NCBI GenBank assembly: GCA_964404895.1
Contig: CAYOLV010000003.1
Location: forward strand, 124,001 to 188,000
Length of the DNA stretch: 64,000 bases
From: JBGSUZ01 sp964404895
GTDB lineage: Bacteria; Bacillota; Clostridia; Peptostreptococcales; Acidaminobacteraceae
Direction of reading: 5' to 3'
In this document: positions 17,461 through 25,783 of the stretch, piece by piece
How the letters are laid out: every line of letters begins with the position of its first letter
Position numbering within the stretch: the stretch's first letter is position 1
Made by a program: the position numbers and the translations under genes
Notes under the pieces: generated by a model
Told to the model about the DNA's origin: nothing
What the model saw: the letters and a program-made list of their open reading frames with translations, nothing else
Databases searched by the model: none

Positions 17461-18327
17461 CTATAATCTCCGATGATAAGCCCTAGACAGGGTTTCAGGG
17501 CTTTCTAAAATATTTTTAAGTTCTTCCATTAAGGCAGCTTTGTCCTGTGGGAGATTGCCCGCTAGGGCTAAATAGTTAGAAGCGTGGTTGCTTCTAAACA
17601 TACAATTGTCCAAATTTAAGTCCTCTAAGAGCCAGTAAGTTTCTTGCACAGCCTCTACAGGGGTCAACAATTTAAAGTCCCCAGACTGCACCCATTGATT
17701 AATAGGCGTGTCTTGATCCAGCAGCAAAGTCAGAAGCCCTAAATAGTTGGGCTGCATTTGGTTGAGAACTTTTGCCGTTTCCCTTGCGTGGTGTTCGGAC
17801 TGTTCCTGACCGCCAAGGCCTGAAATAACCGTAACAGAAAGATCGAACCCTGCCGCCTTGGCTTTTTTCGCCGCTTCAATCATTTGGGAGGGTGTAACTC
17901 CCTTTTTCATTTGGTTTAGAACAGCTTCCGAGCCTGACTCCAGTCCTAAATACAATAATGAAATTCCAGCAGTTCGGATTGCTTTTAAGTCCTCTTCACT
18001 TTTCCCAAGCAAATCTAAGGGCGTACTATAACTGCTAATTCTTTCAAGCCTTGGAAAAACTGATTTCAAGTAGGCTGTTATTTTTATAAGGGTTTCTGTG
18101 CTTAAAACTAAAGCATCTCCATCGGCTAAAAAGACCCGTTTGGCATTGGGTTCTATTTGAGCAAAATAGTCGATTTGTCCTTTTATTTCTTCCCATGAGC
18201 GTATGGCAAAGTTCTTTTCTTTATACATGCTGCAAAACTGGCAAGTATTATGGGCGCAACCAATGGTCACTTGAATAATGACGCTGTAACCCTCGCTTGG
18301 GGGTCTGAACATTCTTCCTATATACAT
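17461..18327 (-). CDS. Radical SAM protein of unknown reaction
   Basis: A 288-residue radical SAM enzyme. The cluster cysteines are in CAHNTCQFC (Cys24, Cys29, Cys32), a CX4CX2C spacing instead of the usual CX3CX2C. LADGDAL and LYLGLESGSEAVLNQMKKG are typical SAM-barrel motifs of the HemN/Elp3-like branch. There is no obvious C-terminal auxiliary cluster. AGGAG precedes the ATG. It lies 46 bases after aroD on the same strand and may be co-transcribed. The substrate is unknown; coproporphyrinogen oxidase activity should not be assumed. Confidence 0.85.
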   Translation of the reverse strand: MYIGRMFRPPSEGYSVIIQVTIGCAHNTCQFCSMYKEKNFAIRSWEEIKGQIDYFAQIEPNAKRVFLADGDALVLSTETLIKITAYLKSVFPRLERISSYSTPLDLLGKSEEDLKAIRTAGISLLYLGLESGSEAVLNQMKKGVTPSQMIEAAKKAKAAGFDLSVTVISGLGGQEQSEHHARETAKVLNQMQPNYLGLLTLLLDQDTPINQWVQSGDFKLLTPVEAVQETYWLLEDLNLDNCMFRSNHASNYLALAGNLPQDKAALMEELKNILESPETLSRAYHRRL

Positions 18328-18373
18328 ATGGATCTCCTATTTATATCAATCTAATATTTAAAGTTAAAGGATT

Positions 18374-19135
18374 CTAATATTTCAAACTAAGCAATTCCAA
18401 TATTTCCGCCAATTCATTCGCCGGAATTTGACCTGGGGCAGAAGGGCTTTGACCTGACCCAAAGGTTATGGCCGAACCCGTAAACTCACCTGTGACTCTG
18501 CTGATTTTACCCAGTTCCCCCATCGCCATGGTCACCACAGGCACTCGGGCGTATTGGTTGATCATTGTAATGGTAGTTTCCATTAAATTCAGTACGTCTT
18601 GTTTACTTTTTGGCATGACGGCAATTTTAACGATGTCTCCGCCTAAGTCTTGCATTTGGATCAATCTGCCTAACAGCACTGCTTTATAAGGGGTCTCATT
18701 AAAGTCATGGTTAGACAAGACCACATAAATCTTCTTTTCATGTGCCGCTTCTATAAGGGGACGAAGTGCATCTTCCCCTTTGAAAAACTCAAGGTCGACT
18801 AACTCTGCCAATTGGCTGTCAATGACCTGCTTGTTGAGTTTGATGTAATCGTCTATCCCAATAGCTGCCATACCGCCTTCTTCTTTGGTTCTAAAGGTAA
18901 ACAGGATCGGCTTATTTGAAAAAACAGATTTAAGGTCTTTTAAAACGTCGCAAACGGTTTCAAGGTCGGAGACATGCTCAAATCCATCTGCCCGCCACTC
19001 TAGTAAATCGAAGGGCGTTTGCAGCAGGGCGTTTGCAGCTTCCATAATTTCCAATTTTGATTGATTCGTAATGGAAACACATATTTTGGGTTTACCTGTA
19101 CCAATGGAAAGTTCTTTAATTATTAAAGGATTCAT
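18374..19135 (-). CDS. aroD: 3-dehydroquinate dehydratase, type I
   Basis: Third step of the shikimate pathway: 3-dehydroquinate to 3-dehydroshikimate through a Schiff base. It has 253 residues. The catalytic pair is His143 (VLSNHDFNETP) and Lys170 (DIVKIAVMP), the same numbers as in the E. coli enzyme. FRTKEEGG and the C-terminal FGSGQSPSAPGQIP loop are also typical. ATG 19135 was chosen, with GGAGG five bases upstream; an upstream TTG would overlap that site. No other shikimate gene is nearby, and it is followed by the radical SAM gene. Confidence 0.95.
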   Translation of the reverse strand: MNPLIIKELSIGTGKPKICVSITNQSKLEIMEAANALLQTPFDLLEWRADGFEHVSDLETVCDVLKDLKSVFSNKPILFTFRTKEEGGMAAIGIDDYIKLNKQVIDSQLAELVDLEFFKGEDALRPLIEAAHEKKIYVVLSNHDFNETPYKAVLLGRLIQMQDLGGDIVKIAVMPKSKQDVLNLMETTITMINQYARVPVVTMAMGELGKISRVTGEFTGSAITFGSGQSPSAPGQIPANELAEILELLSLKY

Positions 19136-19163
19136 AGTTGCCTCCAATCTTAACCGAGAATTT

Positions 19164-19205
19164 AAAAAAAGCTGTCTCTAATGAATGAACATTTTGAGAC
19201 AGCTT
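19164..19205 (-). terminator. Terminator after the pit gene
   Basis: AAGCTGTCTC and GAGACAGCTT form a perfect 10-bp stem. On the minus strand a T7 run follows, ending the DUF47-pit operon before aroD. Confidence 0.85.
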
Positions 19206-19256
19206 AAATAAACTGAATTTTATTCTATTATAGCATGAGTCTATACAGACGCATCA

Positions 19257-20255
19257 TTATAAAACTTTTGAAATTATACTGAATATCAAGGCAGCAATGA
19301 CTGCTGAAATTGGCATGGTAATCAACCAAGCGACCAACATTTTCTTGCCTGTATTCCATTTAACAGCTTTAGGTCTATACGCTGTTCCGACCCCCATAAT
19401 GGAAGAAGAAATAACGTGAGTTGTAGAGACAGGAAGACCAAAGTGAGTCGCACCAAAGATAATCAATGCAGAGGACAAATCTGAAGCAACGCCTGTAATG
19501 GGGCGTATCTTGACAATCTGAGTCCCTACGGTTTTAATGATTCTCCAACCCCCAGTGGCTGTACCAAAGGCCATCGCCAGTGCACAACTTATCTGTACCC
19601 AAAGGGGGATATCTGTTGCGGTTTGTACGCCTGCCGCTACCAATGCCATGGTGATGATACCCATTGATTTCTGAGCATCGTTGGTACCATGAGAGAAGGC
19701 TTGCAAGCAAACAGTGAATATTTGAAAACGGCGAAGACCATTATTGGTCTTAAATAAAGGCGCATTTTTAAAGATGACCTTCATAATCTGCAACATTAAA
19801 TAACCGATGACAAAGGCCAAAACTGGAGACGTGACAAGACCTTCAATAATTTTGATAAAGCCTTCTAGTTTTAAAGCCCCTACCCCTGCCGCCATGACTG
19901 CTGCACCTGCAATTGAACCGATGAGCGTATGGGAAGAAGAACTGGGAATGCCGTAGTACCACGTTAGCAAATTCCAAATAATTGCAGACATTAAAGCTGC
20001 AAGGAGAACGAGTCCCCCATCAGGAATATGGTAAACGTCTACAATATCCTTGGCAATGGTCTTTGCAACTCCTGTGAACATAACTGCACCTAAAAAGTTC
20101 ATTATAGAAGCGATCATGATTGCTTGTTTTAACTTTAAGGCTCTTGTAGAGACTGCTGTAGCAATGGCATTGGCCGTGTCGTGGAAACCATTGATAAAAT
20201 CGAAGGCTAGTGCCATTACGATTGTCAAACCTAAAATGATCATTACTGAATTCAT
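19257..20255 (-). CDS. pit: Inorganic phosphate transporter, PiT family
   Basis: A 332-residue low-affinity phosphate (probably metal-phosphate) permease with about ten membrane helices. The two inverted-repeat signatures are clear: DFINGFHDTANAIATAVSTRA at residues 14-34 and FSHGTNDAQKSMGIITMAL near 186. AGGAG precedes the ATG. It follows the DUF47 gene by nine bases, a standard pairing, and the operon ends at a strong terminator. Confidence 0.93.
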   Translation of the reverse strand: MNSVMIILGLTIVMALAFDFINGFHDTANAIATAVSTRALKLKQAIMIASIMNFLGAVMFTGVAKTIAKDIVDVYHIPDGGLVLLAALMSAIIWNLLTWYYGIPSSSSHTLIGSIAGAAVMAAGVGALKLEGFIKIIEGLVTSPVLAFVIGYLMLQIMKVIFKNAPLFKTNNGLRRFQIFTVCLQAFSHGTNDAQKSMGIITMALVAAGVQTATDIPLWVQISCALAMAFGTATGGWRIIKTVGTQIVKIRPITGVASDLSSALIIFGATHFGLPVSTTHVISSSIMGVGTAYRPKAVKWNTGKKMLVAWLITMPISAVIAALIFSIISKVL

Positions 20256-20264
20256 AACCGACTC

Positions 20265-20888
20265 CTATGCGTTCTTCATAATGATCGTACCAAGGACTTT
20301 TGCAATTTTTTCCTGTTGGCGAGTCACACGGTTGATGTATTCGTAAATTTCTTTTTCTTGAATGACCACTATAGGGTCGTTAATTTTATTAGCAAAGAGT
20401 TCTTTAATCGCTCGACGCTCTAATTGTTGAGCCGCTTCGACCTGTCCATAAATCTTTTGAATGTCGATTTGCATATCGCTGAACTTTTTAGCAGTGAGCT
20501 TTTCTACAGAAATGTAAATCAAGCTTGAAGTTTCATTGATCAATTTTTCAAAGTAGACCATATGATCATTTAAAGTAGAGACGCCATAAATATCGAATCT
20601 TGCTGTACAAGCTTCTATTGAAGATACGCCACTGGCAAGTCTCTCCGCCAAGTGAAGAATATCTTCACGCTCAATAGGAGTGATCAGACTGAGATCCAAC
20701 TCTTTCATAACTTGGTTCAATAAAATCTGGCTCTTCTCTTTAGTTTGTTCTGAGCGCTTCCAAATCGCATTGGTGTCTTGAACTGTTCCACTCTTCAATA
20801 CTTCAAATTCTGTTGAAGCTTGTTTGAGCAACTCTGCAAGTTCTAGCAATAGTATAAACAATTTATCTTTCTCTTTTGATCGAAACAT
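20265..20888 (-). CDS. DUF47 (PhoU-like) partner of the phosphate transporter
   Basis: A 207-residue, largely helical cytoplasmic protein of the DUF47/YkaA family, related to PhoU. It starts MFRSKEKDKLF and shows the regular heptad-like helices of the family with acidic metal-binding positions. It is the upstream gene of the pit pair, with GGAGG before the ATG. Family members are thought to regulate the adjacent Pit permease; the mechanism is not evident here. Confidence 0.88.
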   Translation of the reverse strand: MFRSKEKDKLFILLLELAELLKQASTEFEVLKSGTVQDTNAIWKRSEQTKEKSQILLNQVMKELDLSLITPIEREDILHLAERLASGVSSIEACTARFDIYGVSTLNDHMVYFEKLINETSSLIYISVEKLTAKKFSDMQIDIQKIYGQVEAAQQLERRAIKELFANKINDPIVVIQEKEIYEYINRVTRQQEKIAKVLGTIIMKNA

Positions 20889-21039
20889 ACTTGCCTCCTA
20901 CAACAGGGCACATCTATAATGAGGTGCCTACCATTAACTTAACATTGATTTAACTTAGCTATCATATCATAAACCTTGATTTTCTCTAGGGCTTGCTTAA
21001 CGATTTAACATAGAATTTACAATTTTGTTTCGATATCTA

Positions 21040-21054
21040 TCAAATTATATTTGA
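21040..21054. promoter_or_regulatory. Perfect inverted repeat over the -35 box, candidate ArsR operator
   Basis: TCAAAT-TAT-ATTTGA overlaps the TTGACA of the promoter at 21051. A second ATCAAATTA lies at 21093-21101, downstream of the -10. This is a natural position for autorepression by the ArsR protein encoded second in the operon. Confidence 0.45.
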
Positions 21055-21079
21055 CATTCCCTTTTGACTTTGCTATATT
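21051..21079 (+). promoter_or_regulatory. Sigma-A type promoter of the 21184-22204 operon
   Basis: TTGACA (21051-21056) and TATATT (21074-21079) with an exact 17-base spacer, about 105 bases before the first ATG. Confidence 0.75.
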
Positions 21080-21183
21080 TTATTTAGATGGTCATCAAAT
21101 TAAAAGTTTCTTAATAAAAAAGGGAGGCAATCCCCCCCTAATTCTTATCTTCAATTATAATTATGAACTCAGGAGGTTCACCT

Positions 21184-21660
21184 ATGTCACTTATAAATTT
21201 CCAAACTACCTTTAACACTTATTTAAAAACAGAGGCGCAACAGCTAAACGATGAAATTGCGCGCCTTACTGCTGCAGACTGTTTAGACGAAGCTAAATTT
21301 GCCAGAGTACAGTTAAATATTGTGGATATTTTTTCCCAAATGCTCAGTGTTAGTGTTCAAAAATCGAACTCTGCTAGTGTTCAAAAATCGAACTCTGCTA
21401 GTGTTCAAAAATCGAACTCTGCTAGTGTTCAAAAATCTAAAAATGCAGCCCAGTGGTCAGACGCCCTATCTGAAGCTTATCTAGGCTTTTTTGAGAAAAT
21501 CCCAAGTGCTTGGCACATTAATTTAGAAAAATGCAATGCTCACGGACTCCATGAAGAAGCTCATATTGAGACTTTGAAGTTGGATATGGCTGCTAAATTA
21601 AAAGAGGCTTTCATTGTTCAATTAGACCAATACCTCACTGCTGAAAAGGAAGTGCATTAG
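21184..21660 (+). CDS. Unknown protein with in-frame octapeptide repeats
   Basis: A 158-residue soluble protein of unknown family. Two helical parts flank a central repeat: SVQKSNSA three times plus a degenerate SVQKSKNA. At DNA level these are three identical 24-bp units and a partial fourth, so copy number may vary without frameshift. The flanks (FQTTFNTYLKTEAQQLNDEIARL and EKCNAHGLHEEAHIETLKLDMAAKLKEAF) look amphipathic. ATG 21184 was chosen for its AGGAGG seven bases upstream. It is separated by one base from the ArsR-DUF2087 gene, so the two are translationally linked and probably function together. Confidence 0.75.
   Translation: MSLINFQTTFNTYLKTEAQQLNDEIARLTAADCLDEAKFARVQLNIVDIFSQMLSVSVQKSNSASVQKSNSASVQKSNSASVQKSKNAAQWSDALSEAYLGFFEKIPSAWHINLEKCNAHGLHEEAHIETLKLDMAAKLKEAFIVQLDQYLTAEKEVH
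21352..21437. repeat. 24-bp tandem repeat, 3.6 copies, in frame
   Basis: Units starting AGTGTTCAAAAATCGAACTC occur at 21352, 21376 and 21400 without differences. A truncated copy at 21424 diverges after 14 bases. The perfect identity suggests recent slippage or expansion. Confidence 0.95.
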
Positions 21661-21661
21661 T

Positions 21662-22204
21662 ATGGAAGAAAGCATCAAACTCTTCAAAGCCCTATCCGAC
21701 AACTCGCGCTTAAGAATTTTAACCAGTCTTATGGAAGCGCCCATGTATGTAGAATTGTTGGCCGAACGGCTTGAACTGACTGCTTCCACCGTCTCCTTCC
21801 ACCTTAAAAAATTGGAAGAAGTGGGATTGGTCAGCAAAGAAAAGGAACAATATTATATTGTTTATCGCATCAACCGAGAGGTTCTTGACCAAAGTCTTTC
21901 TTCCCTTGTAAAACCCGACGCTAAAAACACTCAGTTGGAAGACGACAGAGAAGCGGCTTACGAGAAGAAAATCATAGAAACCTTCTTTAAATTCGGAAAG
22001 TTAAAATCCATTCCCGTACAAAGGAAAAAACGCCTGGTCATATTGAAAAAGATGGTAGAATCTTTCGCTCATAACCAAACGTATACTGAAAAGGAAGTGA
22101 ATTTAATCATCGCTAACTTCCATGACGACTTTGCCACGCTTAGACGGGAGTTCATCAACGAAAAGCTGATGAGCCGTGAAAATGGGGTTTACTGGCGAAA
22201 CTAA
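21662..22204 (+). CDS. ArsR-family regulator with DUF2087 domain
   Basis: A 180-residue regulator. Residues 1-90 are an ArsR winged helix (LFKALSDNSRLRILTSLMEAPMYVELLAERLELTASTVSFHLKKLEEVGLV). Residues about 100-180 are a DUF2087 module (IPVQRKKRLVILKKMVESF, YTEKEVNLIIANFHDDFATLRREFI, ending in YWRN). No CxC metal site is visible in the recognition helix, so metal sensing is not indicated. It is the second gene after the repeat-bearing protein and converges on the MFS gene, overlapping its stop by four bases. Likely an autorepressor of its operon (inference). Confidence 0.88.
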   Translation: MEESIKLFKALSDNSRLRILTSLMEAPMYVELLAERLELTASTVSFHLKKLEEVGLVSKEKEQYYIVYRINREVLDQSLSSLVKPDAKNTQLEDDREAAYEKKIIETFFKFGKLKSIPVQRKKRLVILKKMVESFAHNQTYTEKEVNLIIANFHDDFATLRREFINEKLMSRENGVYWRN

Positions 22205-23445
22205 CTCTTTAAACTATGTCTTCTGTGGTACAACATGGCCAGCCCTAACAAAATTAAAGCACTAAGACCACAGGCGATGAAGCCCCCCTTTGGGCCAAAA
22301 AATTCAGACGTTGCTCCTGCAAACATATTGCCAAATGGGGTTGAGCCTGCAAATACCAAGGTATAAACACTCATGACACGACCTCTGAACTCGTCTGATG
22401 CATTGAGCTGCATGGTTGAATTAGCACTTGAGGCAAAGGCTACAAAGACAAAACCCGTCAGTGCCAGCAGAAGTCCTGCCGTTACAAAATGATTCATTAA
22501 ACCAATCATAGCCATCAGCCCACTGGCGATCCATGGGAAGTTTCGTACCACCCATCGATTGGGACCGTCTTTACTGAGGGTGGCGATAAACATTGCACCG
22601 AAAAAGGAGCCTATTCCCATACAAGACATGAGAAGACCAAAGGTTTTTTCATCTTGTTGGAGGGCTTCTTTTGCATATACAGGCACCAATACACTAAAAT
22701 TCGGTATAAAAATACCAATAATCAATATAATCAATAAAGTATTCACCAAAATAGGTTTTTTAAAGATATAAGCTACGCCGCCTTTTATTTCTTCCCAGAC
22801 GCTTCCCGTTACTCTTTTAACCTTTTCAATTGCAATAGGTTTTACAAAGAACAAGCCAAAAATAACGGCCATGTAGCTGATGGCGTTGATGAAGAAACAG
22901 ATGCCAACCCCAAAGAAGCCCATAATAAGTCCTGCAATAGAAGGACCTATAACCCTTGCCACATTAAATGCCATGGAGTTCATGGCAATCGCGTTCATCA
23001 GGTCCTCTTTCCCTACCAATTCAATGACAAAAGATTGTCTGGTGGGCATATCTAACACGTTGACAAGCCCGAGAAGGGTTGCCATCACTAAGATATGCCA
23101 ATATTGAATTTGATGGCTCCAAACCAGTAGGGCCAGTGTCAAGGCGATGAGTGCCGATGCCGACTGGGTGAAAAACAATATTTTCTTCTTTGGAAAACGA
23201 TCCACATACACCCCTGCTACCAGTGAAAACAGTAAGATTGGGGTGAACTGCAGCGCCCCTATCAAGCTGAGTAAAAAGGGTGACTGAGTCAACTCATATG
23301 CCAGCCAAGGTTGGGCAATATTTTGCATCCAAGTGCCAATCAAAGAAATGCACATACCGAACCAGTAATATCCGAAATTTTTATGTTTAAGAGACTTAAA
23401 AGGGTGGTTCACCCGATGTACTCTTTCCGTATTTTCTGTGCTCAT
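22201..23445 (-). CDS. MFS exporter (EntS-like branch)
   Basis: A membrane transporter of about 414 residues with 12 predicted helices, in the MFS_3 group that includes the enterobactin exporter EntS and many drug exporters. GVYVDRFPKKKILFFTQ is the loop 2-3 signature; LDMPTRQSFVIELVGKEDLMNAIAMNSMAFNVARVIGP is the hallmark of this branch. ATG 23445 (MSTENTERV) was preferred for a weak purine-rich site; ATGs at 23481 and further upstream lack one. It converges on the ArsR-DUF2087 gene, which makes that regulator a possible controller. The substrate is unknown. Confidence 0.85.
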   Translation of the reverse strand: MSTENTERVHRVNHPFKSLKHKNFGYYWFGMCISLIGTWMQNIAQPWLAYELTQSPFLLSLIGALQFTPILLFSLVAGVYVDRFPKKKILFFTQSASALIALTLALLVWSHQIQYWHILVMATLLGLVNVLDMPTRQSFVIELVGKEDLMNAIAMNSMAFNVARVIGPSIAGLIMGFFGVGICFFINAISYMAVIFGLFFVKPIAIEKVKRVTGSVWEEIKGGVAYIFKKPILVNTLLIILIIGIFIPNFSVLVPVYAKEALQQDEKTFGLLMSCMGIGSFFGAMFIATLSKDGPNRWVVRNFPWIASGLMAMIGLMNHFVTAGLLLALTGFVFVAFASSANSTMQLNASDEFRGRVMSVYTLVFAGSTPFGNMFAGATSEFFGPKGGFIACGLSALILLGLAMLYHRRHSLKS

Positions 23446-23505
23446 CGTTTCATCTTCTCTCTGAATATTCTCACTTTTCATGTATAATGTTATCATATTT
23501 ATAAG

Positions 23506-23541
23506 CAAAAAGTCCCGTATAGTTGTCACTACACAGGACTT
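23506..23541 (-). terminator. Terminator after the HD-like gene
   Basis: On the minus strand AGTCC and GTGTAG pair with CTATAC and GGACT, with single-base bulges and one G-U pair. T5 follows. It separates the gene at 23596 from the MFS gene. Confidence 0.75.
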
Positions 23542-23595
23542 CCTTAATAAATCATATTTGCATCACTTTGTTTTCAACTGAGCTTGTATAAGTTT

Positions 23596-25125
23596 TTATA
23601 TCTTTTGATAAGCTTCCTTTGTATAGAATTGGCGACTTGCAAGATAGGCCGGAATGTCTTGAGAGACACCGTTGACCAACACATCCACAGACTTTCTGCC
23701 AATTTTGAGGGTATAGCGGTTTTGGTTGTAGTCTAATTGACCAATGCAGTTCAGTTCCAGTTTAAAATCTTCATTTAGATTTGCAATGTCCATTAATGTG
23801 AGCATGCGCTTACATCTTCCTTTAAAAGCTCTCTCAGGGTCTAAATTGTCAATTTCCATATTGTCGAATACAAAATTCAAAACAAAGACGCCTGAAATAT
23901 ACTCAATAGTCGTTTTGCAGAATTCATTGATAAACTGTCTATTTTGATTGGCTCTGCTGATTCTTGAAAACTCTTCAATTTCATCTACAAAGGCTAAAAA
24001 TGAAGAGGAATCTGATATAGAAGTTATTTTAAAACTCTCGTTGGTGTGGTCCGCAATAGCAGTAAAGATTTCCGACATGGCGTAGAGAATTTTGCTGTCT
24101 TGTTGATTGATTTGGATGTTGTCTAGGGTAGAGACTTTTAAATTCATATCCTTAAACAAGTTCAAATTCCGACTGAGAATATAGGCACTCATAAGCCCAT
24201 GCTGCATTTTTTCAAAGTCTAGGCTGTATTGAAGCTGCTTGCCCACATTTTCTCTGAACTCATAGTGGAAACCTAAATGGGTCAAGAGCTTTATATTTTC
24301 TTCTCTCGGGTAGATTTTAAAGTCAGAATTGATCCCCACCATATGTTTCCCATCTAATATAAACAGTCGATCAAGCCACTCTTGAGGTAATTCAAGGGTC
24401 AGTTTCGTGTCATTGCAAAATTCTATATTCAAGCTCATTATTTTTAAGAATTGTTGAATAAAATTCATGTGGGCAGGTTGATATTTAAACTGAAACTCGT
24501 TGTATTCATCTAAGCCATAATAGGGCAGGACTTTTTTAATACCACTGTTTATTTTTTTGATTTTCTTAAGGGGATAGCCCAGGTCATGTGTTAGGGCATT
24601 GATACAGCGTATGGAGTCATTGCAGGGAATATTAATCAGCATACTTTCCATGTCTCTATAATGTCTTTCCTCGACTTCGTAATGCTTCATAAGTTCTACG
24701 AGATCTTTAGTTGCCAATGACATCACACGTTGCTCTGACTTGATTAAGTCTTCAAACTGTTTGTCATAGTGCAAATACTCTCCTAGGAAATAGACCCATA
24801 AACAGTGCAAGGTATGGTCTCTATAGAAGGAATCCGATGCAAAGATGAGCTCTTCAAAGTCCACATAGGCATCGAAGTAGGCAAACAGATCGTCATAGCC
24901 GCCTTTGTCTGGGTGGATGTAACTGAGTGCATATTCAAATAAACGCTTCCACAACACTTTTGCCGCGTCTATGCGGTCGTGTAAGTTTTGACAATCTTTG
25001 AGACAGGCAACCATTTGAATGATTTCCTTAGTTTCTGTAGGTTTACCTCTCAAGAACTCAATTTGGTCAGTTTCTAACAATGCGATGTAATAGGCCATCA
25101 TGTCATTTTCATTGATATAATTCAT
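23596..25125 (-). CDS. HD-superfamily-like protein of unknown function
   Basis: A 509-residue soluble protein. RDHTLHCLWVYFLGEYL (near residue 103) and ALTHDLGYPLKKIKKI (near 177) have the spacing and shape of the first His and the His-Asp pair of an HD phosphohydrolase, but the remaining metal ligands could not be identified. The C-terminal 300 residues are helical with no recognised motif, apart from a small beta-rich end (LDYNQNRYTLKIGRKSVDVLVNGV). AAGGGATGG precedes the ATG. It is a single gene with its own terminator. It may cleave a nucleotide signal, but this is a guess from the HD pattern. Confidence 0.7.
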   Translation of the reverse strand: MNYINENDMMAYYIALLETDQIEFLRGKPTETKEIIQMVACLKDCQNLHDRIDAAKVLWKRLFEYALSYIHPDKGGYDDLFAYFDAYVDFEELIFASDSFYRDHTLHCLWVYFLGEYLHYDKQFEDLIKSEQRVMSLATKDLVELMKHYEVEERHYRDMESMLINIPCNDSIRCINALTHDLGYPLKKIKKINSGIKKVLPYYGLDEYNEFQFKYQPAHMNFIQQFLKIMSLNIEFCNDTKLTLELPQEWLDRLFILDGKHMVGINSDFKIYPREENIKLLTHLGFHYEFRENVGKQLQYSLDFEKMQHGLMSAYILSRNLNLFKDMNLKVSTLDNIQINQQDSKILYAMSEIFTAIADHTNESFKITSISDSSSFLAFVDEIEEFSRISRANQNRQFINEFCKTTIEYISGVFVLNFVFDNMEIDNLDPERAFKGRCKRMLTLMDIANLNEDFKLELNCIGQLDYNQNRYTLKIGRKSVDVLVNGVSQDIPAYLASRQFYTKEAYQKI

Positions 25126-25253
25126 TGTCTACCATCCCTTGGTGTAAAATAGTTTAGAACAAAATAATTTAATTTTTATGCAGTCGAATAAATCAATTTT
25201 ACAATTTCTTGATATTATTATCAAGACTTTAGTATAGAAAGGATGGATGCCTT

Positions 25254-25724
25254 ATGGCTATTGAAGCCGTTAAAGATTATTTAAAAGCTTGGGACCGAGA
25301 TGCAGATATTTTAGAGTTTGAGGTGTCTACTGCAACCGTTGAACTGGCAGCCCTTGCAGTTGGGGTAGAACCTGCTCGTATTGCTAAAACCTTATCTTTT
25401 CGCGCTGAGTCTGGCGGTATGGTAGTGGTCACTGCGGGAGATGCAAAAACCGACAATAGCAAATTTAAAAATGAATTTGGTTTTAAGCCTCGTATGCTCA
25501 CTCCTGAAGAAGCATTGGCATATACAGGTCATGCAGTAGGTGGCGTCTGTCCCTTTGCCTTAAAGCCTGAGGTGGCTGTCTTTCTGGATATTTCCCTCAA
25601 ACGATTTACAACCATTTTCCCAGCTTGTGGCAACAGCAACTCCGCCATTGAACTGACTTGTGAAGAATTGGAAACTTTGTCTCGCTCCCAGAAATGGGTG
25701 GATGTTTGTAAGGACTGGTCATAA
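25254..25724 (+). CDS. YbaK/EbsC family aminoacyl-tRNA deacylase
   Basis: A 156-residue cytoplasmic protein of the YbaK/ProX editing family, which hydrolyses mischarged tRNAs such as Cys-tRNA(Pro). The family pattern is complete: ARIAKTLSF, MVVVTAGDAKTDNSKFKNEFG, MLTPEEALAYTGHAVGGVCPFAL and VFLDISLKRFTTIFPACGNSNSAIELT. The free-standing single domain has normal length. GGATGG precedes the ATG. It is followed by the two-domain VOC gene 59 bases later. Exact tRNA specificity cannot be told. Confidence 0.9.
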   Translation: MAIEAVKDYLKAWDRDADILEFEVSTATVELAALAVGVEPARIAKTLSFRAESGGMVVVTAGDAKTDNSKFKNEFGFKPRMLTPEEALAYTGHAVGGVCPFALKPEVAVFLDISLKRFTTIFPACGNSNSAIELTCEELETLSRSQKWVDVCKDWS

Positions 25725-25783
25725 GGTATAAATGAATTAATTCTAATTTTAAAAGAATTTGTTCGTGTATAGGAGGAACTTAC

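Noticed and set aside
21352..21437. CRISPR-like array
   Set aside because: The 24-bp units are contiguous without spacers and encode in-frame octapeptides; it is a tandem repeat within a gene.
21662..22204. Metal-sensing ArsR/SmtB repressor
   Set aside because: No cysteine or histidine metal site is visible in the winged helix; the DUF2087 tail suggests another signal.
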